Assembly: GCA_903865015.1 (NCBI GenBank) | Contig: CAIPID010000254.1 | Span: 1 to 41,077, forward strand | Length of the DNA stretch: 41,077 nt | Reading direction: 5' to 3' | Source of the DNA: an uncultured beta proteobacterium | Lineage (GTDB): Bacteria; Pseudomonadota; Gammaproteobacteria; Burkholderiales; Burkholderiaceae_B | Shown here: piece by piece, positions 32,945 through 40,986 of the stretch | Layout of the letters: the number at the start of each line of letters is the position of its first letter | Position numbering within the stretch: the stretch's first letter is position 1 | Translations under genes and position numbers: made by a program | The notes under the pieces: generated by a model | What the model was told of the DNA's origin: nothing | Database searches by the model: none | The model's input: the letters and a program-made list of their open reading frames with translations, nothing else

Positions 32945-33010
32945 TGCTATATTAGCGGGCTGTAGTGTTAACTTTAATGCATTTAACTTTAATAAGATTG
33001 ATCTCATCAC

Positions 33011-33274
33011 ATGGCTAATACCGCCCAAGCTCGCAAACGTGCACGCCAATCCGTGGCAACCAATATGCACAACTCAAGCCTGCGCTCGATGCTGCGCACT
33101 GCCATCAAGCGCGTCCGTACAGCGATCGAAGCTGGTGACAAGGCTGTTGCTAACGAAGTTCTCCAGAAAGCGACTAGCGTGATTGATCGCGTAGCTGATA
33201 AAAACATCATTCACAAAAACAAAGCTGCTCGCCACAAGAGCCGTTTGTCAGCTGCAATCAAAGCTCTGGCTTAA
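33011..33274 (+). CDS. rpsT: 30S ribosomal protein S20
   Basis: 87 aa; [35 protein letters not shown]...[17 protein letters not shown]. Confidence 0.97.
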   Translation: MANTAQARKRARQSVATNMHNSSLRSMLRTAIKRVRTAIEAGDKAVANEVLQKATSVIDRVADKNIIHKNKAARHKSRLSAAIKALA

Positions 33275-33382
33275 GTTACAGCCCTCTTTGTTTTAAACAT
33301 CAACGCCTTATTGTTCTCCGAATAGTCAGGCGTTTGATGCTAAATAAAGAAATGTTTTTGTGCAGTAAAAAATAATTCCGTC

Positions 33383-33439
33383 ATGCAGGCATTGAATGGT
33401 GTGGATTTCCACATTGACAAGACGTCTGCCATGACCTAA
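33383..33439 (+). other. 18-codon small ORF ending at an intrinsic terminator (leader peptide, sRNA-embedded ORF or gene remnant; status unknown)
   Basis: ATG CAG GCA TTG AAT GGT GTG GAT TTC CAC ATT GAC AAG ACG TCT GCC ATG ACC TAA = MQALNGVDFHIDKTSAMT*. No convincing Shine-Dalgarno. Confidence 0.35.
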
Positions 33440-33464
33440 AAACAGCCCTCTAAGGGCTGTTTTT
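33438..33464 (+). terminator. Intrinsic terminator upstream of the 2-hydroxyacid dehydrogenase gene
   Basis: AAAAACAGCCCTCTAAGGGCTGTTTTT: 7-bp CAGCCCT/AGGGCTG stem plus T5. Confidence 0.9.
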
Positions 33465-33517
33465 CATTGCGCATCAAAAATAATAATCTCCAACGATAGA
33501 CAAACGGTTTAAACAAC

Positions 33518-34471
33518 ATGACAAAAAAACGTATTCTGCAGATCGGCTCACTCGCCGGTCACGCACCTGCCAACACTGAACTCGCTGAACGCTATGAAGT
33601 CCTTGAGCTCTGGAAGGCTGTCGATCAGGAAGCCTTTTTACGTGAGCATGCGCAAGACATCGAAGTCATCGCGACCTCGGCGAATATTGGCTGCAAAACA
33701 AACGTCATCAACGCGCTACCAAATTTACGCGCAATCTGCAGCTGGGGCGTGGGTTATGACACCATTGATATCGATACGGCATTCGCGCGCAAGATCAAAA
33801 TCAGCAACACGCCTGAGGTCTTAAATGACTGTGTCGCTGACATTGCCTGGGGTCTATTATTGGCTTGCGCACGTAACATCGCCTGGGGCGATCGTTTTGT
33901 GCGTGCAAACCACTGGGAAAACAAAATCGGCGCTCTCCCACTGGGCACCCGCGTCAGCGGTAAAAAACTCGGCGTAGTGGGTCTTGGACGTATTGGTGAG
34001 GCAATTGCGCGCCGCGGGCTAGGCTTTGATATGCAAGTGGGATATCACAACCGCAATGCCCGCAATGATGTTGATTACCAGTACTTTGACTCGCTCATCA
34101 AACTCGCCGAGTGGAGTGACTTCCTTGTTATAGCAACCGTTGGTGGTGCAAGCACCAAGCACCTCATCAACGAGCCGGTGCTGCGCGCATTGGGTCCTAA
34201 AGGGATGATTGTCAATATCGCTCGTGGCTCAGTGATTGACGAATCTGCAATGGTTAGACTTCTCGAAGAAGGTGCAATCGGCGGTGCGGGCCTGGACGTA
34301 TTCGAATTTGAGCCAAAAGTACCCGATGCTCTCAAAACAATGAATCAGGTTGCCTTAATGCCCCACGTTGCAAGCGCCACGCACGAAACACGTCGGGCCA
34401 TGACGGACTGTCTGATTGAGAATCTTGATTCGTACTTTTCGACGGGTGAAATGGTTACGCCTGTTGCGTAA
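33518..34471 (+). CDS. D-2-hydroxyacid dehydrogenase (NAD(P)-dependent)
   Basis: 317 aa; KLGVVGLGRIGEAIARR nucleotide-binding motif, NIARGSVIDESA, GAGLDVFEFEP, MPHVASAT catalytic motifs. Confidence 0.9.
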   Translation: MTKKRILQIGSLAGHAPANTELAERYEVLELWKAVDQEAFLREHAQDIEVIATSANIGCKTNVINALPNLRAICSWGVGYDTIDIDTAFARKIKISNTPEVLNDCVADIAWGLLLACARNIAWGDRFVRANHWENKIGALPLGTRVSGKKLGVVGLGRIGEAIARRGLGFDMQVGYHNRNARNDVDYQYFDSLIKLAEWSDFLVIATVGGASTKHLINEPVLRALGPKGMIVNIARGSVIDESAMVRLLEEGAIGGAGLDVFEFEPKVPDALKTMNQVALMPHVASATHETRRAMTDCLIENLDSYFSTGEMVTPVA

Positions 34472-34485
34472 TACCCACAGCGCGG

Positions 34486-34791
34486 TCAACTTTCTGGCCG
34501 CGCACCGAAACTTGTTTTTAGCTTGTTATCAAGCGCGAAATCGTGGACAAATTTCCAGGCTAGCGGCTCAATATCCCTGAGGCGCTCGTCGATTACAACA
34601 GCACGAACGTTTTCTATACTGGTTGGAATGGCGTAGGGAGAGTAGCTGATATGGCTTGCACGCAAGCCTGCAGGACGATAAGGCGCAAGTACACCGGCGA
34701 GTCGTTCGGCCCAATCGCTGGGCCTGAAAGTACTGCCTGTTTCTGTTACGCCATATAAGACGAAGTAGCGGACTTCTGATGTCATGCACAA
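34486..34791 (-). CDS. DUF3579-like conserved small protein
   Basis: 101 aa; YGVTETGSTFRPSDWAERLAGVLA...YSPYAIPT...AVVIDERLRDIEPLAWKFVHDFA resembles DUF3579 proteins as I remember them. Confidence 0.75.
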   Translation of the reverse strand: MCMTSEVRYFVLYGVTETGSTFRPSDWAERLAGVLAPYRPAGLRASHISYSPYAIPTSIENVRAVVIDERLRDIEPLAWKFVHDFALDNKLKTSFGARPES

Positions 34792-34921
34792 CCCGTATCG
34801 CCAAAATCAGGTGTCGCAAACTTCTGATTCGCGAACCTGTCGCATAGATTGTATATGATTGATCCTTTACACCCTAAATAAGCGATTGGCGCTTACTGGG
34901 TTTTACTGTGGAGCCTCGGCG

Positions 34922-36097
34922 ATGACCTCAGCCATTTCTAATACCTACTCAAGACTTCCTGTTGCCTTTACGCATGGCAAAGGCGTATTTTTGTGGGATG
35001 CAGAAGGCCGACGCTATCTCGACGGTCTTGCTGGTATTGGCGTGTCCTGCCTGGGCCACGGCCACCCAAAACTGGTCGCTGCGATCAGTGAGCAGGCTGC
35101 GCGCGTCATTCACACCTCCAACATCTACGAAGTGCCTCAGCAAGAGGCGCTTGCAGAACGTATCCTGGCCATCTCCGGGATGACCGAAGTGCTATTTGGT
35201 AACAGCGGCGCAGAAGCCAACGAAGCAGCGATCAAGCTAGCACGTTATTACGGACATAAAAAAGGTAACGATCTGCCATTCATCATTACGATGGAGTCCT
35301 CATGGCACGGTCGCACGCTGGGTACCCTGGCGGCGACCGACAGCGAAAAAGCCCGTAAGGGTTTCGGCCCTCTGCCTGAAGGCTTCATCAAAGTCGCCTA
35401 CAACAATCTGGATGCCATTAAGTCGGCCGGTGACAAAGAGCCCCGCGTGACAGCTGTTCTGCTCGAAGTTCTGCAAGGCGAAGGCGGTATTCGCCCTTCT
35501 GACATTGCCTACCTGCGTGACTTACGCAAACTCTGCGACGAACGCGGCTGGCTCATGATGATTGATGAAGTCCAGTCAGGTATTGGTCGTACCGGCAAAT
35601 GGCTGGCTCACCAATGGGCAGAGATCTTGCCTGACGTCGTTGTCTTGGCTAAAGGTCTGGGCGGCGGTGTGCCGATCGGTGCGATCGCGGCGCGCGGTCC
35701 TGCAGCAAACGTTCTGGGCCCTGGATCACATGGCACGACCTTTGGTGGTGGACCACTTGTTTGTGCTGCCGGCCTGGCTGTGCTCGGTGCGCTCGAAGAA
35801 GAAAAGCTTCTAGAAAACGCTGCCACGGTCGGCGCGTACCTTAAAGCAGGCCTCGAACGCGAGCTAATGGGAAAACCTGGCGTGCTCGAAGTCCGCGGTC
35901 AAGGCCTGATGCTGGGTATCGAGCTTGAAAAACCATGCGGTGAACTAGTTATGCGTGCGCTCGAAGCCGGTCTGCTCATCAACGTTACGCGCGATCGCGT
36001 GGTGCGCTTGTTGCCCCCATTGATTCTGAACAAAGACGAAGCAGACCAGATTATTTCGACACTGGTTCCGCTGATTCTAGCCTTTAACGCGCAATAA
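34922..36097 (+). CDS. argD: Acetylornithine aminotransferase
   Basis: ATG 34922; VFLWDAEGRRYLDGLAGIGVSCLGHGHPKLV, NSGAEANEAAIKLAR, MIDEVQSGIGRTGKW, LAKGLGGGVPIGA. Confidence 0.93.
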   Translation: MTSAISNTYSRLPVAFTHGKGVFLWDAEGRRYLDGLAGIGVSCLGHGHPKLVAAISEQAARVIHTSNIYEVPQQEALAERILAISGMTEVLFGNSGAEANEAAIKLARYYGHKKGNDLPFIITMESSWHGRTLGTLAATDSEKARKGFGPLPEGFIKVAYNNLDAIKSAGDKEPRVTAVLLEVLQGEGGIRPSDIAYLRDLRKLCDERGWLMMIDEVQSGIGRTGKWLAHQWAEILPDVVVLAKGLGGGVPIGAIAARGPAANVLGPGSHGTTFGGGPLVCAAGLAVLGALEEEKLLENAATVGAYLKAGLERELMGKPGVLEVRGQGLMLGIELEKPCGELVMRALEAGLLINVTRDRVVRLLPPLILNKDEADQIISTLVPLILAFNAQ

Positions 36098-36112
36098 AAT
36101 ATCGAGTCCATC

Positions 36113-37054
36113 ATGTCACACGCCGCACAACCAATCGGCCCCCTTAGGCATTTTCTGCAGTTCAGCGACCTCAGCTCGCAAGAGATTCTCTATGTGCTGG
36201 ATCGCGCGCGTTTGATCAAAGACAAATTCAAGCGTTACGAACCGCATCATCCACTCCATGACCGTACACTGGCCATGGTGTTTGAAAAAGCCAGCACGCG
36301 AACACGCGTGTCGTTCGAAGCGGGTATGTATCAGATGGGTGGCTCGGTCATTCATCTGACAACAACAGACTCACAGCTGGGCCGCTCTGAGCCGATCGAA
36401 GACACTGCGCGCGTCATCTCGCGCATGGTCGATATCGTCATGATCCGAACGTTCGAACAAACACGTATCGAACGCTTCGCATCGCACTCACGCGTACCAG
36501 TCATCAACGGGCTGACCAATGAGTTCCACCCTTGCCAGATTCTGGCTGATATTTTTACGTTTATCGAACACCGTAAAAACATCTCAGGCAAAATCGTGAC
36601 ATGGGTTGGTGACGCCAATAACATGGCATACACCTGGATTCAGGCAGCAGAGTTGCTTGGTTTTACATTGCATGTTTCTGCACCGGCCGGTTATCGACTG
36701 GATCCCGCGCGTATTGCGAACGTCAAACCAGGTGTACTCAAAGAGTTTGATCACCCGCGCGACGCGTGCAAAGGCGCGCATCTGGTTACAACGGACGTAT
36801 GGACCAGCATGGGCTACGAGGCAGAAAACGAAGTGCGCCGACAAGCCTTTGCCGCATGGTCGGTCGATGCTGACATGATGGCGCAGGCGGCCTCAGATGC
36901 TTTATTCATGCACTGCCTGCCTGCACATCGTGGCGAAGAGGTTACTGGTGAAGTCATCGATGGACCACAAAGTGTTGTCTGGGATGAGGCGGAAAACCGC
37001 CTGCACGTCCAGAAGGCGTTGATGGAATTCCTGTTACTTGGCCGACTGAACTAA
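36113..37054 (+). CDS. argF: Ornithine carbamoyltransferase
   Basis: 313 aa; FEKASTRTRVSFE, FHPCQILADIFTF, WVGDANNMAYTW, FMHCLPAHRGEEV. Confidence 0.96.
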   Translation: MSHAAQPIGPLRHFLQFSDLSSQEILYVLDRARLIKDKFKRYEPHHPLHDRTLAMVFEKASTRTRVSFEAGMYQMGGSVIHLTTTDSQLGRSEPIEDTARVISRMVDIVMIRTFEQTRIERFASHSRVPVINGLTNEFHPCQILADIFTFIEHRKNISGKIVTWVGDANNMAYTWIQAAELLGFTLHVSAPAGYRLDPARIANVKPGVLKEFDHPRDACKGAHLVTTDVWTSMGYEAENEVRRQAFAAWSVDADMMAQAASDALFMHCLPAHRGEEVTGEVIDGPQSVVWDEAENRLHVQKALMEFLLLGRLN

Positions 37055-37117
37055 AAGCATCAATCTGCCCAAGCAGTTAAAATCAATCATTGTTATTTAA
37101 TTCTTTTAGAGCTTCTT

Positions 37118-38338
37118 ATGAGCGATATCAAAAAAGTCGTACTGGCCTATTCAGGCGGTCTGGACACCTCCGTTATTCTTAAATGGCTTCAGGACACCTA
37201 CGCCTGCGAAGTCGTGACCTTCACCGCCGACATCGGTCAGGGCGAAGAACTCGAACCTGCACGCGCTAAAGCCATCAAATTCGGAATCAAGCCAGAGCAG
37301 ATTTTCATTGACGATCTTCGCGAAGAATTCGTTCGCGATTTCGTATTCCCAATGTTCCGGTGCAATACAGTCTACGAAGGCGAGTATCTGCTGGGCACTT
37401 CTATTGCGCGTCCGCTCATCGCTAAGCGCCAGATCGAGATCGCACGCCAAGTTGGCGCCGACGCCGTCTCTCATGGCGCGACTGGTAAAGGTAACGACCA
37501 GGTGCGTTTTGAGCTCGGCTACTACGCACTAGAGCCCGGTATCAAAGTTATCGCTCCCTGGCGCGAATGGGATCTGAATTCACGTCAAAAGCTCCTCGCT
37601 TATGCTGAGGCTGCAGGCATCTCAATTGATATGAAACACAAACAAGGTGGCGCGCCCTACTCCATGGACGCTAACCTGCTGCATATCAGTTTTGAAGGTC
37701 GTCATCTCGAGGATCCTAAAGCAGAAGCCGAAGAATCCATGTGGCGCTGGACAGTCTCTCCCGAGGCTGCGCCTGACCAGGCAGAGTATTTGGATATCGA
37801 ATTTGAACACGGTGACGTTGTTGCGCTCAATGGCGTGTGCCTGTCACCTGCTCAGGTGCTGACCAAACTCAACGAAATCGGTGGCAAACACGGCATCGGC
37901 CGTCTTGATCTGGTAGAAAACCGCTACGTAGGTATGAAATCGCGCGGCTGCTACGAAACACCTGGCGGCACAATCTTGCTCAAAGCACACCGTGCGATTG
38001 AATCGATTACCCTGGATCGCGAAGTCGCACACCTGAAAGATGATTTGATGCCACGTTACGCATCGCTGATATATAACGGTTATTGGTGGTCACCAGAGCG
38101 TCGCGCCATTCAGGCCCTGATTGACAGCACGCAGGCCGAAGTCAACGGCTGGGTTCGTCTCAAGCTCTACAAGGGTGGCGTATATACAGTCGCGCGCGAT
38201 TCCAAAGACACCCTGTTTGATCAAACTATTGCAACGTTTGATGATGATGGTGGCGCTTACAACCAGGCAGATGCCGCGGGCTTTATCAAACTCAATGCCT
38301 TACGTATGCGCATCGAGTCACGTGCTGGTCGCAAGTAA
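37118..38338 (+). CDS. argG: Argininosuccinate synthase
   Basis: 406 aa; [44 protein letters not shown]. Confidence 0.96.
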   Translation: MSDIKKVVLAYSGGLDTSVILKWLQDTYACEVVTFTADIGQGEELEPARAKAIKFGIKPEQIFIDDLREEFVRDFVFPMFRCNTVYEGEYLLGTSIARPLIAKRQIEIARQVGADAVSHGATGKGNDQVRFELGYYALEPGIKVIAPWREWDLNSRQKLLAYAEAAGISIDMKHKQGGAPYSMDANLLHISFEGRHLEDPKAEAEESMWRWTVSPEAAPDQAEYLDIEFEHGDVVALNGVCLSPAQVLTKLNEIGGKHGIGRLDLVENRYVGMKSRGCYETPGGTILLKAHRAIESITLDREVAHLKDDLMPRYASLIYNGYWWSPERRAIQALIDSTQAEVNGWVRLKLYKGGVYTVARDSKDTLFDQTIATFDDDGGAYNQADAAGFIKLNALRMRIESRAGRK

Positions 38339-38353
38339 AGCAATAGCCGTAAA

Positions 38354-38401
38354 GCGCAACTAACGCAACTGGGCAAACCGATCCAACCGCGTTAGTTGCG
38401 C
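38354..38401. repeat. Perfect 13-bp inverted repeat at convergent argG / histidine kinase 3' ends
   Basis: GCGCAACTAACGC (38354-38366) and GCGTTAGTTGCGC (38389-38401), 22-nt loop. Confidence 0.95.
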
Positions 38402-39481
38402 GCCCTTACGTGGCCCGGGAAATACAACGGTCATTCGCGTCCCATCAAAACTAGGGCGACTCAATAAATTCCAATAAGCCCCATGAGCGCGGGCGATTTC
38501 ACGAACGATTGCGAGCCCGAGTCCGGAACCGCCCTCAATGGCTTGTGCAGACCGATAAAAGGCCTCAAAGACCTTACCCTGCTCTTCGGGAGGAATGCCG
38601 CAGCCGTTGTCCTCGACGGCCAGCGTGGGCGGCGTAGAAGTCACGTGCAAGCGAATTTGCGTTGCATGCTCAGCGTAACGCAGGGCATTATCAATTAGAT
38701 TACCCAATAACTCATCGAGCAGTACCGGATCTGCGTCAATCCAGACGGCTTCGTCTGGCGCATCCAGTTGTAAATCAACGTGTGCAATACGCGCGCGTGC
38801 CAGCCACTCTGCTCCACTGGTACGAACCCATTCGCACAGGTCAATGCGCGCAAAACTATCTTGAGGTCTCGCATCGGGATCTACGCGCGCAAGTAACAAT
38901 AATTGCTGCCCCATGCGAATCATCCGATCCGTTACGTTTTTAATTCTTTGCGCCCGTGCGCGAATGTCCTCTGGCAACTCCTTTGCCAGCATCAGCTCGG
39001 ACTCAAGCTTGAGTCCCGCAAGCGGTGTGCGCAACTGGTGCGCCGCATGGCCGACAAAACGACGCTGCGCGGCGAAGGTCTCATTCATACGCGCGAGTAG
39101 GTCATTGGTGTGGCGTACAAGCAAATTAAGTTCACGAGGTAAGGCCTCGACCACAACAGGGGCCAAATCGTCACCAGAGCGCTGTGCGATCTCCTCGGAA
39201 AGCTGATTGACGGCTCGCATACCAGAGCGAACGCCTTGTACAACAACCCAGGCGAACAAAATGATGAGGACAAATTGTCCTGCCAGCATGATCCAGAAAA
39301 TGTCTTCTAGCTGCCAGTCTGACATTTCAATTTTGTGTGTGATGATCCACGTCGCCACAAGATCGAGCGTAGCAAGCAAGAGGATCGGTGGCAGCAAGCG
39401 TAGAACAAGGTGCCTGGCAAGCGAACCGGCAGGCAAAAGTGAAACTGATGCGTCTGCGTGCTTTAAAGGGGGGGTCATCAA
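38360..39481 (-). CDS. Two-component sensor histidine kinase with very short periplasmic loop
   Basis: 373 aa; two TM segments separated by about 10-15 aa, FVGHAAHQLRTPLAGLKLESEL (HisKA), GNLIDNALRYA, GCGIPPEEQGKVFEAFYRS, GSGLGLAIVREIARAHGA. Confidence 0.93.
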   Translation of the reverse strand: MMTPPLKHADASVSLLPAGSLARHLVLRLLPPILLLATLDLVATWIITHKIEMSDWQLEDIFWIMLAGQFVLIILFAWVVVQGVRSGMRAVNQLSEEIAQRSGDDLAPVVVEALPRELNLLVRHTNDLLARMNETFAAQRRFVGHAAHQLRTPLAGLKLESELMLAKELPEDIRARAQRIKNVTDRMIRMGQQLLLLARVDPDARPQDSFARIDLCEWVRTSGAEWLARARIAHVDLQLDAPDEAVWIDADPVLLDELLGNLIDNALRYAEHATQIRLHVTSTPPTLAVEDNGCGIPPEEQGKVFEAFYRSAQAIEGGSGLGLAIVREIARAHGAYWNLLSRPSFDGTRMTVVFPGPRKGAQLTRLDRFAQLR

Positions 39482-39493
39482 AGACTATCTTTT

Positions 39494-40168
39494 TCAGGCG
39501 GGCGTTTCAAGCTCAAGCAAATAGCCAAACCCGCGCACAGTCTGGATCGAGGTGCCCTGTCCCTCCAGGCGCTTGCGCAAGCGGTAAATATAAACCTCAA
39601 CGGCATTTTCACTAAAGTCCGCATCCAGAGCGGAAAGCCCCTGAACAATTTGCTGCTTGGTGACAACCTTTCCGGCGCGGTACATGAGCATTTCGAGCAC
39701 GGAGAGTTCTCTGACCGAAAGTGCCAAACGCTGGCCGCGCGCTCTTAATTCACGATGCGCGGTATCGAAAGACAGGCAGCCGAATTCAATAATCGCGCTG
39801 CTAATACCAATGTGCCTGCGCGCGAGTGCCCGCACACGGGCTGCAAATTCAATTAATTCAAAGGGTTTTGTGAGGTAATCATCTGCTCCGGCGTCCAGGC
39901 CGGCGACGCGATCTTGTAATCCATCTCGAGCGGTCAGCACTAACACGGGTAAGGTCTGGCCTTGTGCACGCAAAGTCTTTAAGACCTCGAGCCCATCCAT
40001 CACAGGCAAATTAAGATCAAGAACAACCAGGTCATAAGAATGATTGGATAACGCAGACAGGCCACGCTGACCGTCGGCAAGCCAATCGGTTACATGGCCC
40101 TGATCAGTCAGGAACTCCTGGAGAGCCCGACCGAGTGTGGCATCGTCTTCTATTACTAATACTCGCAT
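39494..40168 (-). CDS. OmpR/PhoB-family response regulator
   Basis: 224 aa; MRVLVIEDDATLG receiver domain, DLVVLDLNLPVMDGLEVL, LTARDGLQDRVAGLDAGADDYLTKPF, C-terminal winged helix. Confidence 0.95.
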   Translation of the reverse strand: MRVLVIEDDATLGRALQEFLTDQGHVTDWLADGQRGLSALSNHSYDLVVLDLNLPVMDGLEVLKTLRAQGQTLPVLVLTARDGLQDRVAGLDAGADDYLTKPFELIEFAARVRALARRHIGISSAIIEFGCLSFDTAHRELRARGQRLALSVRELSVLEMLMYRAGKVVTKQQIVQGLSALDADFSENAVEVYIYRLRKRLEGQGTSIQTVRGFGYLLELETPA

Positions 40169-40186
40169 GATGGCTATCTTAACCCC

Positions 40187-40420
40187 TCAGTTCGTATCGC
40201 GCACAGAGGGTATCGCTGCGTCATCAGCTAGAGCGCTGTCAGAGGGAGCATCAATCTCAAAAAACACCATGATGGGTTCTGACAAATCTTCGTGCGGTGA
40301 GCCGAACTGCGCATCCATGAGCCACCAGAGGATCAAGAAATGCATGCACAACACGGGCCCCAAAGCAGCCCAGGGAAGCTTTTTAAAGACAGACTTGAGT
40401 TTTGAGGAGGCGGGTGTCAA
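40187..40420 (-). CDS. Putative small single-TM protein, TonB-N-terminus-like (TTG start postulated)
   Basis: LTPASSKLKSVFKKLPWAALGPVLCMHFLILWWLMDAQFGSPHEDLSEPIMVFFEIDAPSDSALADDAAIPSVRDTN; basic N-terminus, one TM helix, acidic tail. Stop lies 18 nt from the response regulator start. Start codon uncertain. Confidence 0.45.
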   Translation of the reverse strand: MTPASSKLKSVFKKLPWAALGPVLCMHFLILWWLMDAQFGSPHEDLSEPIMVFFEIDAPSDSALADDAAIPSVRDTN

Positions 40421-40427
40421 GAGAATA

Positions 40428-40503
40428 TGGTGGGTGGTACAGGGCTCGAACCTGTGACATCTTCGGTGTAAGCGAAGTGCTCTACCAACTGAGCTAACCA
40501 CCC
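40428..40503 (-). tRNA. tRNA-Val(TAC)
   Basis: Minus strand GGGTGGTTAGCTCAGTTGGTAGAGCACTTCGCTTACACCGAAGATGTCACAGGTTCGAGCCCTGTACCACCCACCA: 7-bp acceptor, D-arm, CTTCG-CTTACAC-CGAAG anticodon arm (TAC), T-arm, encoded CCA. Confidence 0.97.
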
Positions 40504-40528
40504 TAGAACTACATCTGCATAAATAACA

Positions 40529-40556
40529 ATGCGGTTCGCATTATAGCGAACCGCAT
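40529..40556. repeat. Perfect 11-bp inverted repeat
   Basis: ATGCGGTTCGC-ATTATA-GCGAACCGCAT between the HU stop and the tRNA. Confidence 0.9.
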
Positions 40557-40567
40557 GATTTTAGCAA
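40540..40567 (-). promoter_or_regulatory. Putative sigma70 promoter for tRNA-Val
   Basis: Minus strand TTGCTA (40567-40562), 16-nt spacer, consensus TATAAT (40545-40540). Confidence 0.65.
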
Positions 40568-40586
40568 ACTGAGTTTGCGCAACGAA

Positions 40587-40859
40587 TTAATTCAGTGCGT
40601 CTTTCAGTGCTTTGCCTGGACGGAACTTAGGCACTTTAGCTTTTTTGATTTTGATGGCTTCGTTGGTACGTGGATTACGGCCCATACGTGCTGCACGCGT
40701 TGTCACAGCAAACGTACCGAAACCGACCAGAGTGACAGTGCCACCCTTTTTCAGAGTTGCTTTCACAGCACCGATCATCGCGTCAAGCGAGCGGCCAGCA
40801 GCAGCTTTAGATATATCTGCCTTGGTGGCAATGTGGTCGATCAGTTCGGTTTTGTTCAT
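40587..40859 (-). CDS. HU-family DNA-binding protein
   Basis: 90 aa; [90 protein letters not shown]. Confidence 0.97.
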   Translation of the reverse strand: MNKTELIDHIATKADISKAAAGRSLDAMIGAVKATLKKGGTVTLVGFGTFAVTTRAARMGRNPRTNEAIKIKKAKVPKFRPGKALKDALN

Positions 40860-40957
40860 ATCAGGTCTACCCCTATTGATATTAAAAAAATCACAGATGA
40901 TTCAGGCATCGGTGACAGTAAGCTCGACGAGAATTCAATTGCATCCCGCAGACCTCA

Positions 40958-40986
40958 ATTAAGCCTCGACTGAGGGCGGCTGTCAA
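40958..40986 (-). promoter_or_regulatory. Putative sigma70 promoter of the HU gene
   Basis: Minus strand consensus TTGACA (40986-40981), 17-nt spacer, CTTAAT (40963-40958). Confidence 0.65.

Noticed and set aside
38354-38401. Standard intrinsic terminator for argG
   Set aside because: The stem is strong but there is no T-run on either side and the loop is 22 nt.
40187-40501. The 104-aa ORF as called (MVSSVGRALRLHRRCHRFEPCTTHHI...)
   Set aside because: The first part is a translation of the tRNA-Val gene. Only the part after 40420 is considered a possible CDS.
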